This document shows, piece after piece, positions 51,694-63,540 of a stretch of 64,000 bases of DNA. The position numbers were made by a program, and so were the translations under genes. The DNA is from Diphasiastrum complanatum. Its lineage: Eukaryota > Streptophyta > Lycopodiopsida > Lycopodiales > Lycopodiaceae. The DNA is taken from NCBI GenBank assembly GCA_029204225.1, contig CM055096.1, positions 70,079,444-70,143,443 on the forward strand, written 5' to 3'. Every line of letters begins with the position of its first letter. Position 1 is the first letter of the stretch. The notes under the pieces are model-generated. The model made no database searches, was not told the origin of the DNA, and was given only the letters and a program-made list of their open reading frames with translations.

Positions 51694-52063
51694 TGGCCGA
51701 AGAAACTTCAAATCAAGCTACAAATCCAGGTGCGCCATGTTATATGGTGATTTGTCAGCAGTTGAGTACGACGCTCAATGATATGAATAATCGTAATCAG
51801 ATGAGAGATCAGCAAATGGAAGTTCTGTTGAATCAAGTCAAGTGATGTCTTCACCCAATCTCGGTTTTCAATCGGAGGTTTATGTGGGTGAGAAGAAGGA
51901 GAAGAAACCTAAAGTCGTCGAGGACTGGTTGGCCAAGTGGAGTAGTTACTTCAATTTGCACGGTGTTCTTGATGAGAAGAAAATTGAAAGTGTTGTGTTA
52001 TTCTTAAGCGACAAAGCGTCATCGTGGTGGCGAGATGGGCCTTGCCACAATATATGGTACAAG
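51694..52063 (+). pseudogene. Ty3/gypsy-type gag N-terminal fragment, broken
   Basis: ATG 51694 starts MAEETSNQATNPGAP and runs about 50 residues to a stop at 51842-51844. A second frame then gives VVEDWLAKWSSYFNLHGV, VVLFLSDKASSWWRDG and ends at TAG 52064. The WW.DG phrase and spacing are typical of Ty3 capsids. Only the first part of gag remains; a different LTR follows. Confidence 0.7.
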
Positions 52064-52079
52064 TAGAGTAATAAGTGCG

Positions 52080-52873
<794 letters not shown>

Positions 52874-52874
52874 T

Positions 52875-52892
52875 TGGCGCCGTTGTCGTGGA
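52875..52892 (+). other. Primer-binding site, tRNA-Asp type
   Basis: TGGCGCCGTTGTCGTGGA, two changes from TGGCGCCGTTGCCGGGGA used by plant Tat/Athila gypsy elements. Confidence 0.75.
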
Positions 52893-52944
52893 ATAGATTA
52901 GCATTTCTTTGCTAGTTAGTTTGCTTGTATTCTTCTTAAGATGC

Positions 52945-53582
52945 AATTTATGTTCCACCAAAGTCTTACTAAAAACTAGGATATCCTCCAAGAAAGCTAC
53001 CACAAATCTTCCCAAATAAGGCCTGAACAAATCGTTCATCATTTGTTGAAAAGTCGCTGGTGCATTGGTTAAACCAAATGAAAGCACCAAAAACTCATAG
53101 TGTCCAAATCGAGTACCAAGACTCGTCTTATGTATATCCTCTACTTTAATGTGAATCTGATGATACTCTAATCTTAGATCTATCTTGGTAAAGTACCTTG
53201 CACCACCAAGATAATCTATTAGGTCATCCATTCGCAGTAGTGGATACCTATTCTTAATTATAACTTTGTTCAAATTTTTATAGTCCACGCAAAACCTTAT
53301 AGTCCCATCCTTCTTGGCGACCAAAACCACTGGTAATGTCCGTGGAGACTTATTAGGTTTAACCCAACCTTTCTCTAGATACTCACTTAATTGCCTTTGT
53401 ACCGCAGCCTCTTCCGATGGAGTCATCCTATAAGGGTGTTGTGCAATAGGAATTGAACCAGGTATAAGATCAATCTTGTAATATACAAACCTCTCAAGTG
53501 GTAAATCTACAGGAAGGTCTAAAAACATCATTGAATTCTTGCCTAAGTCCACTATAGGCTTCAAATTCAGGAGTGTTCTCAC
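52945..53582 (-). pseudogene. Ty3/gypsy reverse transcriptase with a mutated active site
   Basis: Minus-strand [92 protein letters not shown], and FLEDILVFS. The first catalytic Asp (KIDL) is kept, but the paired motif is FLED rather than FLDD (Glu codon at 52988-52986), and the normally invariant SG after DLR is LE. Open from 53582; homology ends near 52945, where the Tat leader begins. RNase H and integrase are missing. Confidence 0.88.
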
Positions 53583-53742
53583 TAGTTAAGTTTAAATCTC
53601 ATCTTTGCAACAAATTAGGTTTTTGTGAGAACATAAGTAAACTTTATATTCTCTGTTCTTTATCAAAGAATTAAGCTCATGCTTAGAGTAAGGTTCAATA
53701 CCAGTAGCATCAACACTAGCACTAATCTTTATTTAAGAACAA

Positions 53743-54189
53743 TCATGCATAGAACTTAAATTTTTTTTCAACAAAATCAATTTTCAAAGATTTATTCTTA
53801 TCATAATGCCATTGTTTCCCAAGAACAACATCCAGATTTGCCAAATTAAAAAAATGAAAATCTAGTTTTTCAACATAACCTTGTATGTGCAATGATACAT
53901 TAGAAACCACATAATCCATGGGTTCAGAATTACATCCATATGCCATTGTCAACTAGTACTTCTTCTCATTTTTTTTGATGAGAAAGTATAGCATCTACAC
54001 CAAATTTGCATTTATAAAATTATGAGTGGATCCCATGTCAAAAAGTACATTAACAACAAGTTCTCCAATTTTACCCTTAATGCAAATTAAGTCATTAGGT
54101 CCATAAAGCATTGAACTAAGAAAACAAATATCCATCTCATTACTTTGAGATATGATACCTAAGGTTGAGGTTTTTTTTTTTTTACACAA
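53743..54189 (-). pseudogene. Ty3/gypsy aspartic protease, two open pieces
   Basis: 54189-53995 has GELVVNVLFDMGSTHNFINA, the retropepsin active site with Met in place of Ser/Thr (DMG for DSG/DTG). 53952-53743 has the C-terminal LDVVLGKQW motif. A stop separates the pieces. The same kind of change after the catalytic Asp occurs in the protease at 1473. Confidence 0.8.
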
Positions 54190-54840
54190 TCATGTGCAAG
54201 GTGACCCTCTCCATTGCACTTGAACCAAAAATTCTTCTTTCGAGCTTCCGCTAGGTCCTTCTTGCTACCTTGATGTTTATTAGGGTGGCATTTTGGTTTT
54301 TTAGGATTAGGATTGGAAGATGCCTCATTGGTAACTTCCTTATCCTTCATTTTAAATTGAAAATCCTTCCTTTGCTCATTAGGGTGATGGCTCTTATGTG
54401 GCTTAGGAGTATCATCATAATAGCATCTTCTAAGGTGTTGGGATGGTTTCTTCAAACATCCACTTGATAGTCCTTAGGTAAACCATCAATGAACGTGAGC
54501 ATCTGTATCTTTGGAGGTATTTCACTATAAAGAGGATTAAGATTCTCATGAAAATCTTGAATAAATCAATCAAGGCCTTTTGTCATAGTCAATCCCAAAA
54601 TTTTTGAAAATGTCCATAATCATCTAACAAGGGAAGAAAGTATTCCTTGAATACTAGACAAAACACCTCCCTTGTTAATGGTTGTTTGCCTTTGGCTTCT
54701 AAATCCTCCCACTATACTAAAGCTTTTCCATCCAAAAACATAGTAGCGGTGGATAGTTTTTCACTTTCTAAAAAATGATTCACGGCAAAATACTTATTCC
54801 AAACATTAAGCCATGAATTTACTACTTGTAGTCTCCACTA
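54159..54840 (-). pseudogene. Ty3/gypsy gag, broken, with damaged zinc knuckle
   Basis: Reading leftwards from about 54840: SWLNVWNKYFAVNHFLESEK, LSTATMFLDGKAL and REVFCLVFKEYFLP (Ty3 capsid), several stops, then a basic Pro/Lys-rich linker and the knuckle FWFKCNGEGHLAHDC. The first Cys of CX2CX4HX4C is Trp (TGC to TGG), so zinc binding would be lost. Confidence 0.78.
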
Positions 54841-54869
54841 TCATAGGCTAAAGCTACCATTCATTTTGG

Positions 54870-56350
54870 TTTTTTTTTTTTTTTTTTCACAGATTTTCAG
54901 TGACCTTCAAATCTGATTTTTAGTTTATTCTTATCTTGGATTAAGAAAGATAGACTAAAAATTTTGTTTTTTTTGTGAAGGGAAATTTTTTCTTACATAG
55001 AAGGTGGGTTTAATTTTGTTATGAGTTTGTAATTAAGCAACCCATCATAAACTAAACTACCTTTTATTCTAGTTTTTAGGTTTTTTCACATAACTTAAGT
55101 GGCACAAAACTGATTTTTTGTCTATTCTTATCTTGGATTAAAAAAGACTAAAAATTTTGTTTTTCTGTGAAGAAAAGTTTTTTTAAAAGGTGGGTTTGAT
55201 TTTGTAAAGAGTTTGTGAGTTCATTCTCTCCTCAACTTTTGGACTTAAAGAGGAAAGAGAAAGAATTGTTCTCAACTCTTAAAAACAAATAGTAGTTCTC
55301 CATTCTACATTGCTAGAAACATAGGTTGAAAAGATTTTGAAATTTGGTAGTTGTAAATGGAAATTTGCCATCAAATTTAGCAATAGTTCATTATGAGTGA
55401 TGTTATGGGAAACTAATAGAGGAACCCAACATGTAAATGAAAACTTGGATAAGTTAGAAGTCATTTTCATGTGATTGAATTCAAAAAGTTTTGAACTTTT
55501 GAGAATTGAGCATCACAAAAAGCAGAATTTTTAGCCTATCATTCTTAATCCAAGATAAGAATAGACCAAAAACCAGATGTGAAAGTCACTGAAGTTCGGT
55601 GAGAAAACTAGAAAACCAGACAACCAGAATGAAAAGTAGTTTAGGTTATGATGGGTTGCTTACTTACAAACCCATAAGAAAATTAAACCCATCTTCTATG
55701 TAAAAAAACTTCCCTTTAAAAAAAATGGACCTTCAAATTTGATTTTTTGGTCTATTTTTACTTTGGATTAAGAAAGATAGACTAAAACATTTGTTTTTTT
55801 TAAGGGAAGTTTTTTACATAGAAGGTGGATTTAAATTTGTTATGGGTTTGTAAGTAAGCAGCCCATCATAAAGTAAACTATTTTTCATTTTAATTTTCTA
55901 TTTTTTTCACAAAACTTCAGTGACCTTCACAGAATTTCAAAGACCTTCAAATCTGATTTGTAGTCTATTTGAACCTTGGATTAAAAAAATAGACCAAAAA
56001 ATCTATTTTTTGTAAAGGGAAATTCTTTTTTACATAGAAGGGGAATTTGTTTTGGTTAAAGGTTTGTGAATCTATTCTCTTCTCAACTTTTGGATTTAAA
56101 GAAAAAAGAGAAAAAAATTGTTAGTGACTCTTAAAAACGAATGTTAGTTCTCCATTGCTATAAAATATAGGTGAAACCCTCTTGAAATTTGGTAGTTGTA
56201 AATAGAAATTTGTCATCAAATTTAGCAATAGTTCATTACGAGTGATGTTATGGAGACTAAAAGAGAAACCCAACATGTAAATTAAAACTTGAATAAGTTT
56301 TAATGCATTTTCATGTGATTGAATCCAAAAAGTTTTGAGTTTTTTTGGGG
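54870..56350. repeat. AT-rich direct repeat (~610 bp, twice) with an inverted piece between
   Basis: 54885-55500 and about 55725-56345 share the same order of blocks at a spacing of 827-845 bp: ggattaagaaagatagac (54938 / 55765), ctcctcaacttttgga / cttctcaacttttgga, aaatttggtagttgtaaat (55341 / 56186), atttagcaatagttcatta. Between them 55540-55715 is a reversed copy of the first ~180 bp (atccaagataagaatagacc). No protein is coded. It could be a partially rearranged satellite-like or foldback element. Confidence 0.7.
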
Positions 56351-56409
56351 GATTAAAAAGCTTGTAGTAAGTTTGGAACGAGCTTGTGAAAAGAACATGC
56401 ATTAGTTTA

Positions 56410-56675
56410 CACTAAAGCTGTAAGAGTCGCCTCCTCAAGATCTTGCTTACAAGACAAAACATTAGAGAACACCAAACCAAGTAGAAGCAACCAATCAATC
56501 TCTAGAAGCTTCACCCCCAAGCCAAGGAAGAGGATGCATGGGAGTAGAGAGAGATCCTGGCAATGAATCAACCAAATGATTTGGCCTCCTTATATAAGGC
56601 TTAGAACCACCTGTGCATATAGTAATGCAAGGTTCCAACTCCCCCATACATAGATTCCACTAGAATAGAGTCTCT
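56410..56675. other. Possible LTR/leader remnant left of a copia relic
   Basis: Contains a perfect palindromic TATA motif ccttatataagg (about 56586-56597). No LTR boundary could be assigned. Confidence 0.3.
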
Positions 56676-58943
56676 ATGCATGGATCCTCTATTCATAGAT
56701 TGCTATTGATACTCTACACATCAATCCCAAACCTTGTACTAACTCCAATTAGTGGCATAGTACTTGGTATTGAGGAGGAGCCTCAAGCACAACTTGAAAT
56801 ACCAAAGTATAGGAAGAGAGCTAGAATGGCTCTACACTTCATTAAAATGAATGTCTCTAATGAGATTCTAAGAAAAATAGGATCTTGCACCACTGCTAAA
56901 GAAGCCTGGGATGCACTTAAGTCAACCTATGAAGCTAAGAACACTTCTAGAATACTCACTCTTAGAAATTAGATTTTTCAAAGTTTTCAAAAAAGTGAGG
57001 AGAGTGCATCAAATTATGTTCTAAGAGTAAAAGATCTTCATAGGGAGCTTGCTTGTGTTGGTGTCACAATCAATCAAGATGAGCTAGTACAAGATTATCA
57101 TAGTCTTCTTTTAATGGCTTAAAAGAAGACTATGATAATCTTGTTCAATCCTTTGCCATAAAAGAGGAGTTGCCCAATTTGGAGGCTCTTCAAGGAATCC
57201 TCATCTCTGAAGAAGCAAGGCAAAGTTACAAACTTTCAAGGATGAACAAACTCGAGCATATTGGGAGTGACAAAGCTCTCTTTGTCAAGGACAAACATAA
57301 AGGGAGGAGCAAGAAACAGTTTTCTCAAGCTTTCAACAAAGACAAAGCCAAGGACAAAGACAAAGATGGAGAAGAGGATGACTCAATTCATCCTTCTACT
57401 TCCAAGACCAAGAAGAAGAAAGTCAAGTGTTTCTTTGTGGCAAGAAGCGGCACTATGCCTCTAATTGCTTCAAAAAGAAAAATCAACTCAAATAAGCAAA
57501 TCTCTCTAATGAGAAAGAAGAAGACTTTATTGCAAGTGATGGAGAAGGATCCCTCATGGTGTCAAGTTTTTCTTCAACACCCTTCAAGAAGTATGGAGCA
57601 TGGTACATCGATAGTGGTGCCTCATCACATATGTGTTGTTCAAAGGAGTCTTTTGACTCTATTGTAACTTATAAAGAACTTAAAAGATCTATTTATACAG
57701 CAAATGATCATGAATGCTCTATTGAAGGAATTGACAACATTCCATTAAAACTTGCTTCTTCTAAAGTTCTATCACTTTCCAATGTTATTTTTGTTCCTAA
57801 GCTTGATAAGTGTTGGAAAGTTGCTTGAGATCCTAGCTAATAAATCTAGATATGGAGGCATCTTCAAGTTAAATTCTTATGAGAATGCAAACTTTTGCGA
57901 AATTGATCTTATGTCTAAGGAGGAGTTATGGCTTAGAAGGTTGGGGCATCCTAACTATAAATCTATGCTTTCTATGATCAAGAATGATAAGGCTATTGGC
58001 CTACCAAGATCACTTTCCAAAAATATCAAGTCATGTGAGGCTTGTGCTATTGTAAAATCACATAGAAAGCCATATCAAAAGTATTCCATTAAGACTTCTC
58101 ATCCTTTGGAATTAATTCACTCGGATGTTCATTTTTATTCCTCAAAAAGTATTGGTGGTGCAACTTGTTTTGTTACCTTCATTGATGATTTTACAATATA
58201 TACTTGGTTGTACCTTCTTTCTTGAAAAGCTATGGTGTTTGAACACTTCCTAGTTTTCAAAGCTTATGTGGAGAAACAATTTTCTTTCAAAGTTAAAGCT
58301 CTGAGATGTGATGGAGGAGGTGAATACATCTCCAACAAGTTCTATGATTATTGTGAGGTTGAAGGGATTAAGAGAGAGTTTTTTGTGCTTATTCTCTATC
58401 TCAAAATGGAGTTGTCGAAAGAAAAAATCGATCTCTATGTGAATGTGCTAAAGCAATTCGAGTTGAAGCTTCTTTTCCTATTGAATATTGGGGAGAAGCA
58501 ATTAATTGTGCAATAGATTACCTCAGAATACACTTGTAGGAAGATCACCATATGAAGTCTTGTTTAAGAAGAAACCTAAGGTTGATCACCTTAGAGTTTT
58601 TGGAAGTGCTTGCTTTGTTCATGTACCCTTGGAAACAAGGAAAAGAGCTGATCCAAATTCAGTCAAAGGGATCATGGTTGGATACTCATCCACCAAGAAG
58701 GCATACAGAATCTATGTTCCCTCTACCTCAATCACAATTGAGAGTAGAGATGTTATTTTTCATGAGAATAAAAAATACATCTTTGATGAGGCCGAGATCA
58801 AAGATTCTCAAAAGGATTCTCCTATCATCACCCTTGAAGATTATCATGGAGAGATGGGGCCGAGAATTGAGGAGGAGTCACGTCAAATTTTTTCACCAAG
58901 GAGATCACAGAGAGAAAGATCCGAGCCTAAGAGGCTTGCATAT
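56676..58943 (+). pseudogene. Ty1/copia gag-protease-integrase, many frameshifts, cut by LTR L4
   Basis: Same lineage as the intact element. Gag pieces start at 56780 (ALHFIKMNVSNEILRKIG) with a TAG at 56970; a palindrome at 57089-57144 changes frame; the knuckle at 57428 is broken by loss of one T in a T run (CFF then VARSG). Protease WYIDSGASSHM is at about 57601, integrase zinc finger LWLRRLGHPNYKSM / SCEACAIVKSH at 57928-58050, the first catalytic Asp at HSDVHF, the second as RCDGGGEY, and the Glu region is out of frame. The SAPYE-equivalent SPYEVLFKKKPKVDHL and the linker RSQRERSEPKRLAYG end at about 58943, where a Ty3 LTR fragment begins. RT and RNase H are gone. Confidence 0.88.
57089..57144 (+). 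repeat. Perfect 26-bp-arm palindrome, 4-bp loop, in copia gag
   Basis: Arms 57089-57114 and 57119-57144 are exact reverse complements around tggc. The right arm is normal gag coding sequence (LKEDYDNL); the left arm replaces the codons expected after DELVQ. It shifts the reading frame. Confidence 0.97.
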
Positions 58944-58944
58944 G

Positions 58945-59475
58945 GTGACGCCAGCGGTATGTTGTCGGGACCATTCGATCCAGGAACTGGTTGTCTTCAT
59001 ATCTGTCGTGGCTTGTGGTTTTGAGTGTTCCTTCCATGAACGTGAATGAGTTAAGCTCTTGGGGAACGGGCTCTAACATGTCGGTTGAGTTGGATGGCTT
59101 GGTTGGGTGGAAGTTACTTGTTTATGGCTATCTAGTCTGGCGTGGCACCAGGTTGGCTTCCAGCGCTCGTGACGAAGCTCTGAGTTAGTTAAGTCCAACG
59201 ACTTGCTTGGAATGGATGTTACTCGTTTGTAACGAAGCTTCGAGTTATCTAAGTTTCGACGGCTTGCTTGGAGGAAAGTCACCCACATCGGGACCCCGAT
59301 CTGGCACGGTGCCAGGTTGTGGATCTCAATGTTGATTTCTGAACTTCGAGTTGCTTAAGTCTGATTGTTATTGGCGAGTTGGCTGCTTGTATGTCAAGTG
59401 GATTCGGACGGCAAGAGTTGAAAGCCGGGAAGCTAACTCGTGGTTCTTGACTCCTTTTGGAATGCGTGCGCAACA
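58945..59475 (+). mobile_element. Partial LTR of the first Ty3-type family, copy L4
   Basis: Matches L3 from about 7105 to its end: gccagcggtatg.tgtcggg, ggttaagctcttggggaacggg, gttggatggctt, tggcttccagcgctcgtgacg, gtcacccacatcggga, and an end ...tgcgtgcgcaaca. The first ~650 bp of the LTR are missing; the left edge directly joins the copia linker. A tandem ~38-bp unit present twice in L2 and L3 is represented once. Confidence 0.8.
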
Positions 59476-59824
59476 AGGGGAGAGCCTGGTACACCTTGTG
59501 GAACAACAGACGATAGTGATCCACAAATTGTGGATGGTTGTGTTATTGGTAGCTACATGCTGCTAGAGTGATTTCTCATTTCTCATTGAGATTGATCCAT
59601 AGTTTGGGGGCTAGATCCATTCGATCTAGGTTTGGTTGGTTTGGTTTGTCCACCATCTGTTCCCTTGTTGGTTGCTTGTATTGGTATGTTTAGATAGTGT
59701 GTGTAGAACTTTACACTCTTCATGAAGCTCCTCGGCTGAGTAACAGAACTTTTGCAGGATCGAATACTCATCCATTTTGTTTTTTCCTCAAAACAGATAG
59801 TTTTAATTTTAGCACAAACTGTAA
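59476..59824. other. Segment after LTR L4, nothing firm identified
   Basis: May be the leader of the same Ty3 element; tggtacaccttg at 59486 could be a decayed primer site, but I cannot name its tRNA. G/T-rich ttggttggtttggtttg around 59630. Confidence 0.3.
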
Positions 59825-60370
59825 ATCCTCACATAAAAAGTACCAAATAATCAAATTAAGTACGAAAAGCAACTAAAATACCAAGTTATATACCAAAATC
59901 AGCTAAAGTACCAAAAGCAGCTAAAGTACCAAATTAAGAACCAAAAACAGCTAATTACTACCATAATACCAAAAGTACCAAATTGAGTACCAAAAGTAGC
60001 TAAAGTATCACTTAAATACCAAAAGCAGCTAAAGTACCAAGTTAAGTACCAAAATGAGCTGAAGTACCAAGTTAAGTACCAAAATGAGCTAAAGTACCAA
60101 ATTAAGAACCAAAAAACAGCTAATTACTACACAATACCAAAAGTACCAAACTAAATACCAAAAGCAACTAAAGTAACAAGTTAAGTATCAAAAGCAGCTA
60201 AAGTACCAAAAGCAACTAAAGACCAAGTTAAGTACCAAAATTAGCTAAAGTACCAAATTAAGAGCCAAAACTAGCTAAAGTTTCAAATTAAGAACCAAAA
60301 CTACTAAAAGTACTACCAAAATATCAAAACCAGCTGATTACTACCAAACTATCAAAAGTACTAAAAGAAA
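59825..60370 (+). repeat. Minisatellite with ~30-bp unit (agtaccaaa...agcagctaa)
   Basis: About 15-18 imperfect units built from 'gtaccaaattaagtacc' and 'aaaagcagctaaa'. Units vary by point changes and short insertions such as attactacc. The plus strand has few Gs and every frame is interrupted. Confidence 0.9.
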
Positions 60371-60727
60371 TTATAAAATTCATTATAGACAGAACCCTAC
60401 CATATTTATTTTACCGTTTCACTTGTGGCTGGAACGATCGTCGGCCGCAACAACCATCATCTCAAACGATTTGTCAAGCTGTGAATGTGTGGTTTCTGAT
60501 TGATCTATGACCCCCGTTTTCGGTGGTGATCCGACGTGGTAACTGGTTCATGGCCATCTGTGTATGCTGGGAGATGTGTTCGATGTCTCAGGATTTTTAG
60601 CAGTGGTCTTAAAGGCGGCTTTGCACTTCCTTGTAGGTGTCCTCATCTTTGATAGTAGATGATCGAGATCAATTTTGCGAAATGCAAGAAGATGTTTTGA
60701 ACAAAAGGCAGCAAAGAGCAAAACAAC

Positions 60728-60905
60728 ATCAATGAACTGATAGTAGAAAGCAACGATAGCAATGAGCTAATCTAGCAGAACGCAACGACAGCAATGAACG
60801 GATAGCAGAAAGGAACGCTAACAATGAACTGATCTAGCAGAAAGCAAGATAGCAATGAACTGATAGCAGAAAGAAAGATAGCAATGTGAACTGATAGCAG
60901 AAAGC
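60728..60905 (+). repeat. Second minisatellite, ~30-bp unit (caatgaactgatagcagaaag)
   Basis: About six units of caatgaactgatagcagaaag plus a 6-12-base linker (caacgatag), some with atctagcag in place of atagcag. It is 360 bp from the first array and unrelated in sequence, although the unit length is similar. Confidence 0.9.
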
Positions 60906-62340
60906 ATTGATCATTTGGAGGGCAAAGCATTTATTATCCAAATTCAAATTAGATAAAGTAGGCCCATCATTGTCAAGGAAGCCTTCATTGCATTAACTCG
61001 TGGCACCTATCAAGCTCCAAAAAGTGTGTACTACCATAAGTATTGTATTAGCAATATAAATTATGAGTAATAAAATCCACAAAGATTGACATATACTACC
61101 AAAAGGCACTATGGAAAATGGGTTCTTTTTTTGTACCACCAAACCATGCTTTTTTTCCATTTGATTCGTCCAATGCAGTTTTCAAATTTTGATCTAATAG
61201 TGTTTATTTATTATTCAACATTTTTTATCTTTGATCATGAAATATACAACTAAGCATTTTTCTTCTTAAATTAGGGATGAAATTTTGATTATACATTATA
61301 TATCTCCCTTTAATTTGTGATCTCAAAATTTACCCATACATTATGATTAGAAAAACCATGTAAAAGCTTTTTAAAACACATAATGTAGGGTTTTTTTGCA
61401 CTTGAGCAAGTCTTGGAAAAAAAAAAATGCTTTACAAACATAGATATTTGAACATACCAAGTTAGGCATACCTTTTTTATATCAAATATTAGTTTTAAGT
61501 GGCCATTAGAAATAGAAATTTTACTCTTTGCTATCTGGAATATACAAAAAAAAAGTCCCAAAAGCTTGGAAATCTACAAGCTTTTTTACGATTCTTTACT
61601 TATACAAGGTGATGTTTCGATTGATAGATTGAGGTGGTCAGGAGCTCATGCTATTGTACACGTATAGTTTCAATGCAAATGAAATTGAGTATTAATTGAC
61701 ATCCACCGTAGTGATTGAGTTGAATATGTTGTTACTACGTCCATGAAGCGGTGCATTCGAGTGCCATTGACCTTTTGGAGCCTCAAGCTCTTTCTTGGCT
61801 TGACCTACTTAAACATGTACATAATGATGCTAGTGCATATTAACTATTCTATGGAAAAAAGAAAGGAAAAAAGGAGGTACTTATGTAGTTAAGACTTCAG
61901 TGACCATTCTACTAGGTAAAACAATTTCAATATTATGCTTAAAGACCTTGCCATAGGTGAACAACCCAGTGGAAAAACTACTAAAACATTTTTTCCAAAG
62001 CACAAAAGATTGGTAAAGTATTTTACTTTATAGCTAAGATTTTCTTGACGCCAACATTTTATGACTTTTTATAGATCGTAACCTCTTAAGAGATGGGCAT
62101 TTTATGGGCCATAAGACTCTTTTGAAAAGTGTTGTGCACAAAAAGATGATGAATATCAACATGTCACTTTCAAAAGTCATAATGTCCTTCTCTTGTTTTT
62201 GTAGGCACAACTTTTAAGAGTCTCCATGTGCGTTGTGTTATTCAAGTTTACTCAAGATATCAATCGTGCGCTTCTGCATATATATCAATTTTCATAACAT
62301 GGCAATTTACAAATCTAGTTGTCATAAATTGGGACATGCA
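60906..62340. other. AT-rich spacer
   Basis: No coding or element motif recognised; several poly-A/T runs. Confidence 0.4.
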
Positions 62341-62349
62341 TTCGTAAGA

Positions 62350-62500
62350 AGGGAACTATCTCCCTGACATCCCCCTTTCTTTTTGTACAATGTATGTACA
62401 TTTGTTCGTAATAAAATATCATGAGGGGACATCTCTCCCCAACATCCCCCTTCTTTTTGTTCACTGTAGTTATATGTGTCCACAATAAAATATTACCACA
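62350..62500 (+). repeat. ~75-bp tandem duplication containing AATAAAATAT
   Basis: gacatccccctttctttttgt...cgtaataaaatatca (62366) and aacatcccccttctttttgt...cacaataaaatatta (62441) align at 75-bp spacing, with an aataaa signal in each. Confidence 0.75.
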
Positions 62501-62809
62501 TCGTACGCTTGCAAAAAAAAAAAAGAATTTAACAAAAAAACTAATCCTCGAAATCTATGCAAATGGTCATAAATTCATGAGAAATGGCAATCTTTGTAGA
62601 ATATATTGAATGCAAGTAAAATGTAGTGCCAATCCTTTGTGAGAAGAAAATTAGTTTAGTGTATGCAAAAAAAAAAAAAAAAACAAAGGATGGAAATGTC
62701 AAAATCACGAGACGAGCCCCATAGGGAATGGACAACGGACTCCCGTAGTAACGGAAGAGGTCAATACCTATAGATCCTAGCCTAAGGATATGGAGAGAGA
62801 GAGAGAGCA

Positions 62810-63540
62810 CAGGGCCCAGAGAGAGGTAGGGTTCGTGAATGTGTGATCCTGAAACTGACTGTCAGAATGCGATCCTGCTCGGCTATTGCAGCGCCGCTGG
62901 CCGTGCCCATGCCCATGTCAGCTGTCCAGTCCACGGACCTTGGCGGTCGGCCCATGCCTCCATGACAGCTCAAGCGTCACAGATGTGAGAGGACACTTCT
63001 CATTGCGACTCTCCCATATTCGCTAATCTGGGTGTGTGTATGTAGGTAGAATCTAGATCCTCCGCCGACGCTGGCCTCTTTGTTATGGCCCATGGGCGAC
63101 AATGGATCTCGAAAGGGCGCGCGCGGCGCGAGAGATGACTCGTGAGATCTCGTTTTGCACAGACTTCGACGGGAGAGCACACAAAAGAAGAAACGGAAAT
63201 GGAAGAAAGAGAAAACGAGAAAAAGGAGGGTTAGTTCGTAGGAGGAGCCGAGGAGCAGGACAGGAAAGTTGAAAGAAAGCTCGGATGTTATCGATTGATC
63301 TTGCAAGGGCCGTGGCCCGTATCAAAGACAGTCCGGATGATCAATAATGGTGGGCTACACCTCTACCCTGCCTGTAGGCTGTCCTTACAAAAAGTGCCCC
63401 TTTTTTTTTTCTCGTGAGCCATGGATGGCCTGGGCCCTGCCCCCTGGGCCCTTTCGAGTCCCCAACTCCCGACTTTCTAGTCTCCACCACCCGTGCTTCG
63501 TTCGGCCTTCTTGCCAACAACACGGTCCTCCATTACTAAT
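62810..63540. other. GC-rich, CpG-rich patch, possible promoter of a neighbouring gene
   Basis: Composition changes sharply from the AT-rich spacer. It includes gggcgcgcgcggcgcgag (about 63115), many CpGs and a purine-rich gaagaaacggaaatggaagaaag stretch (63187) that could be a 5' UTR. Short frames on both strands match no family. A gene might start here and run beyond 64000. Confidence 0.35.

Noticed and set aside
62977-63325. Three overlapping minus-strand frames in the GC-rich patch
   Set aside because: GC-rich DNA has few stop codons; frames overlap each other and match no family known to me.
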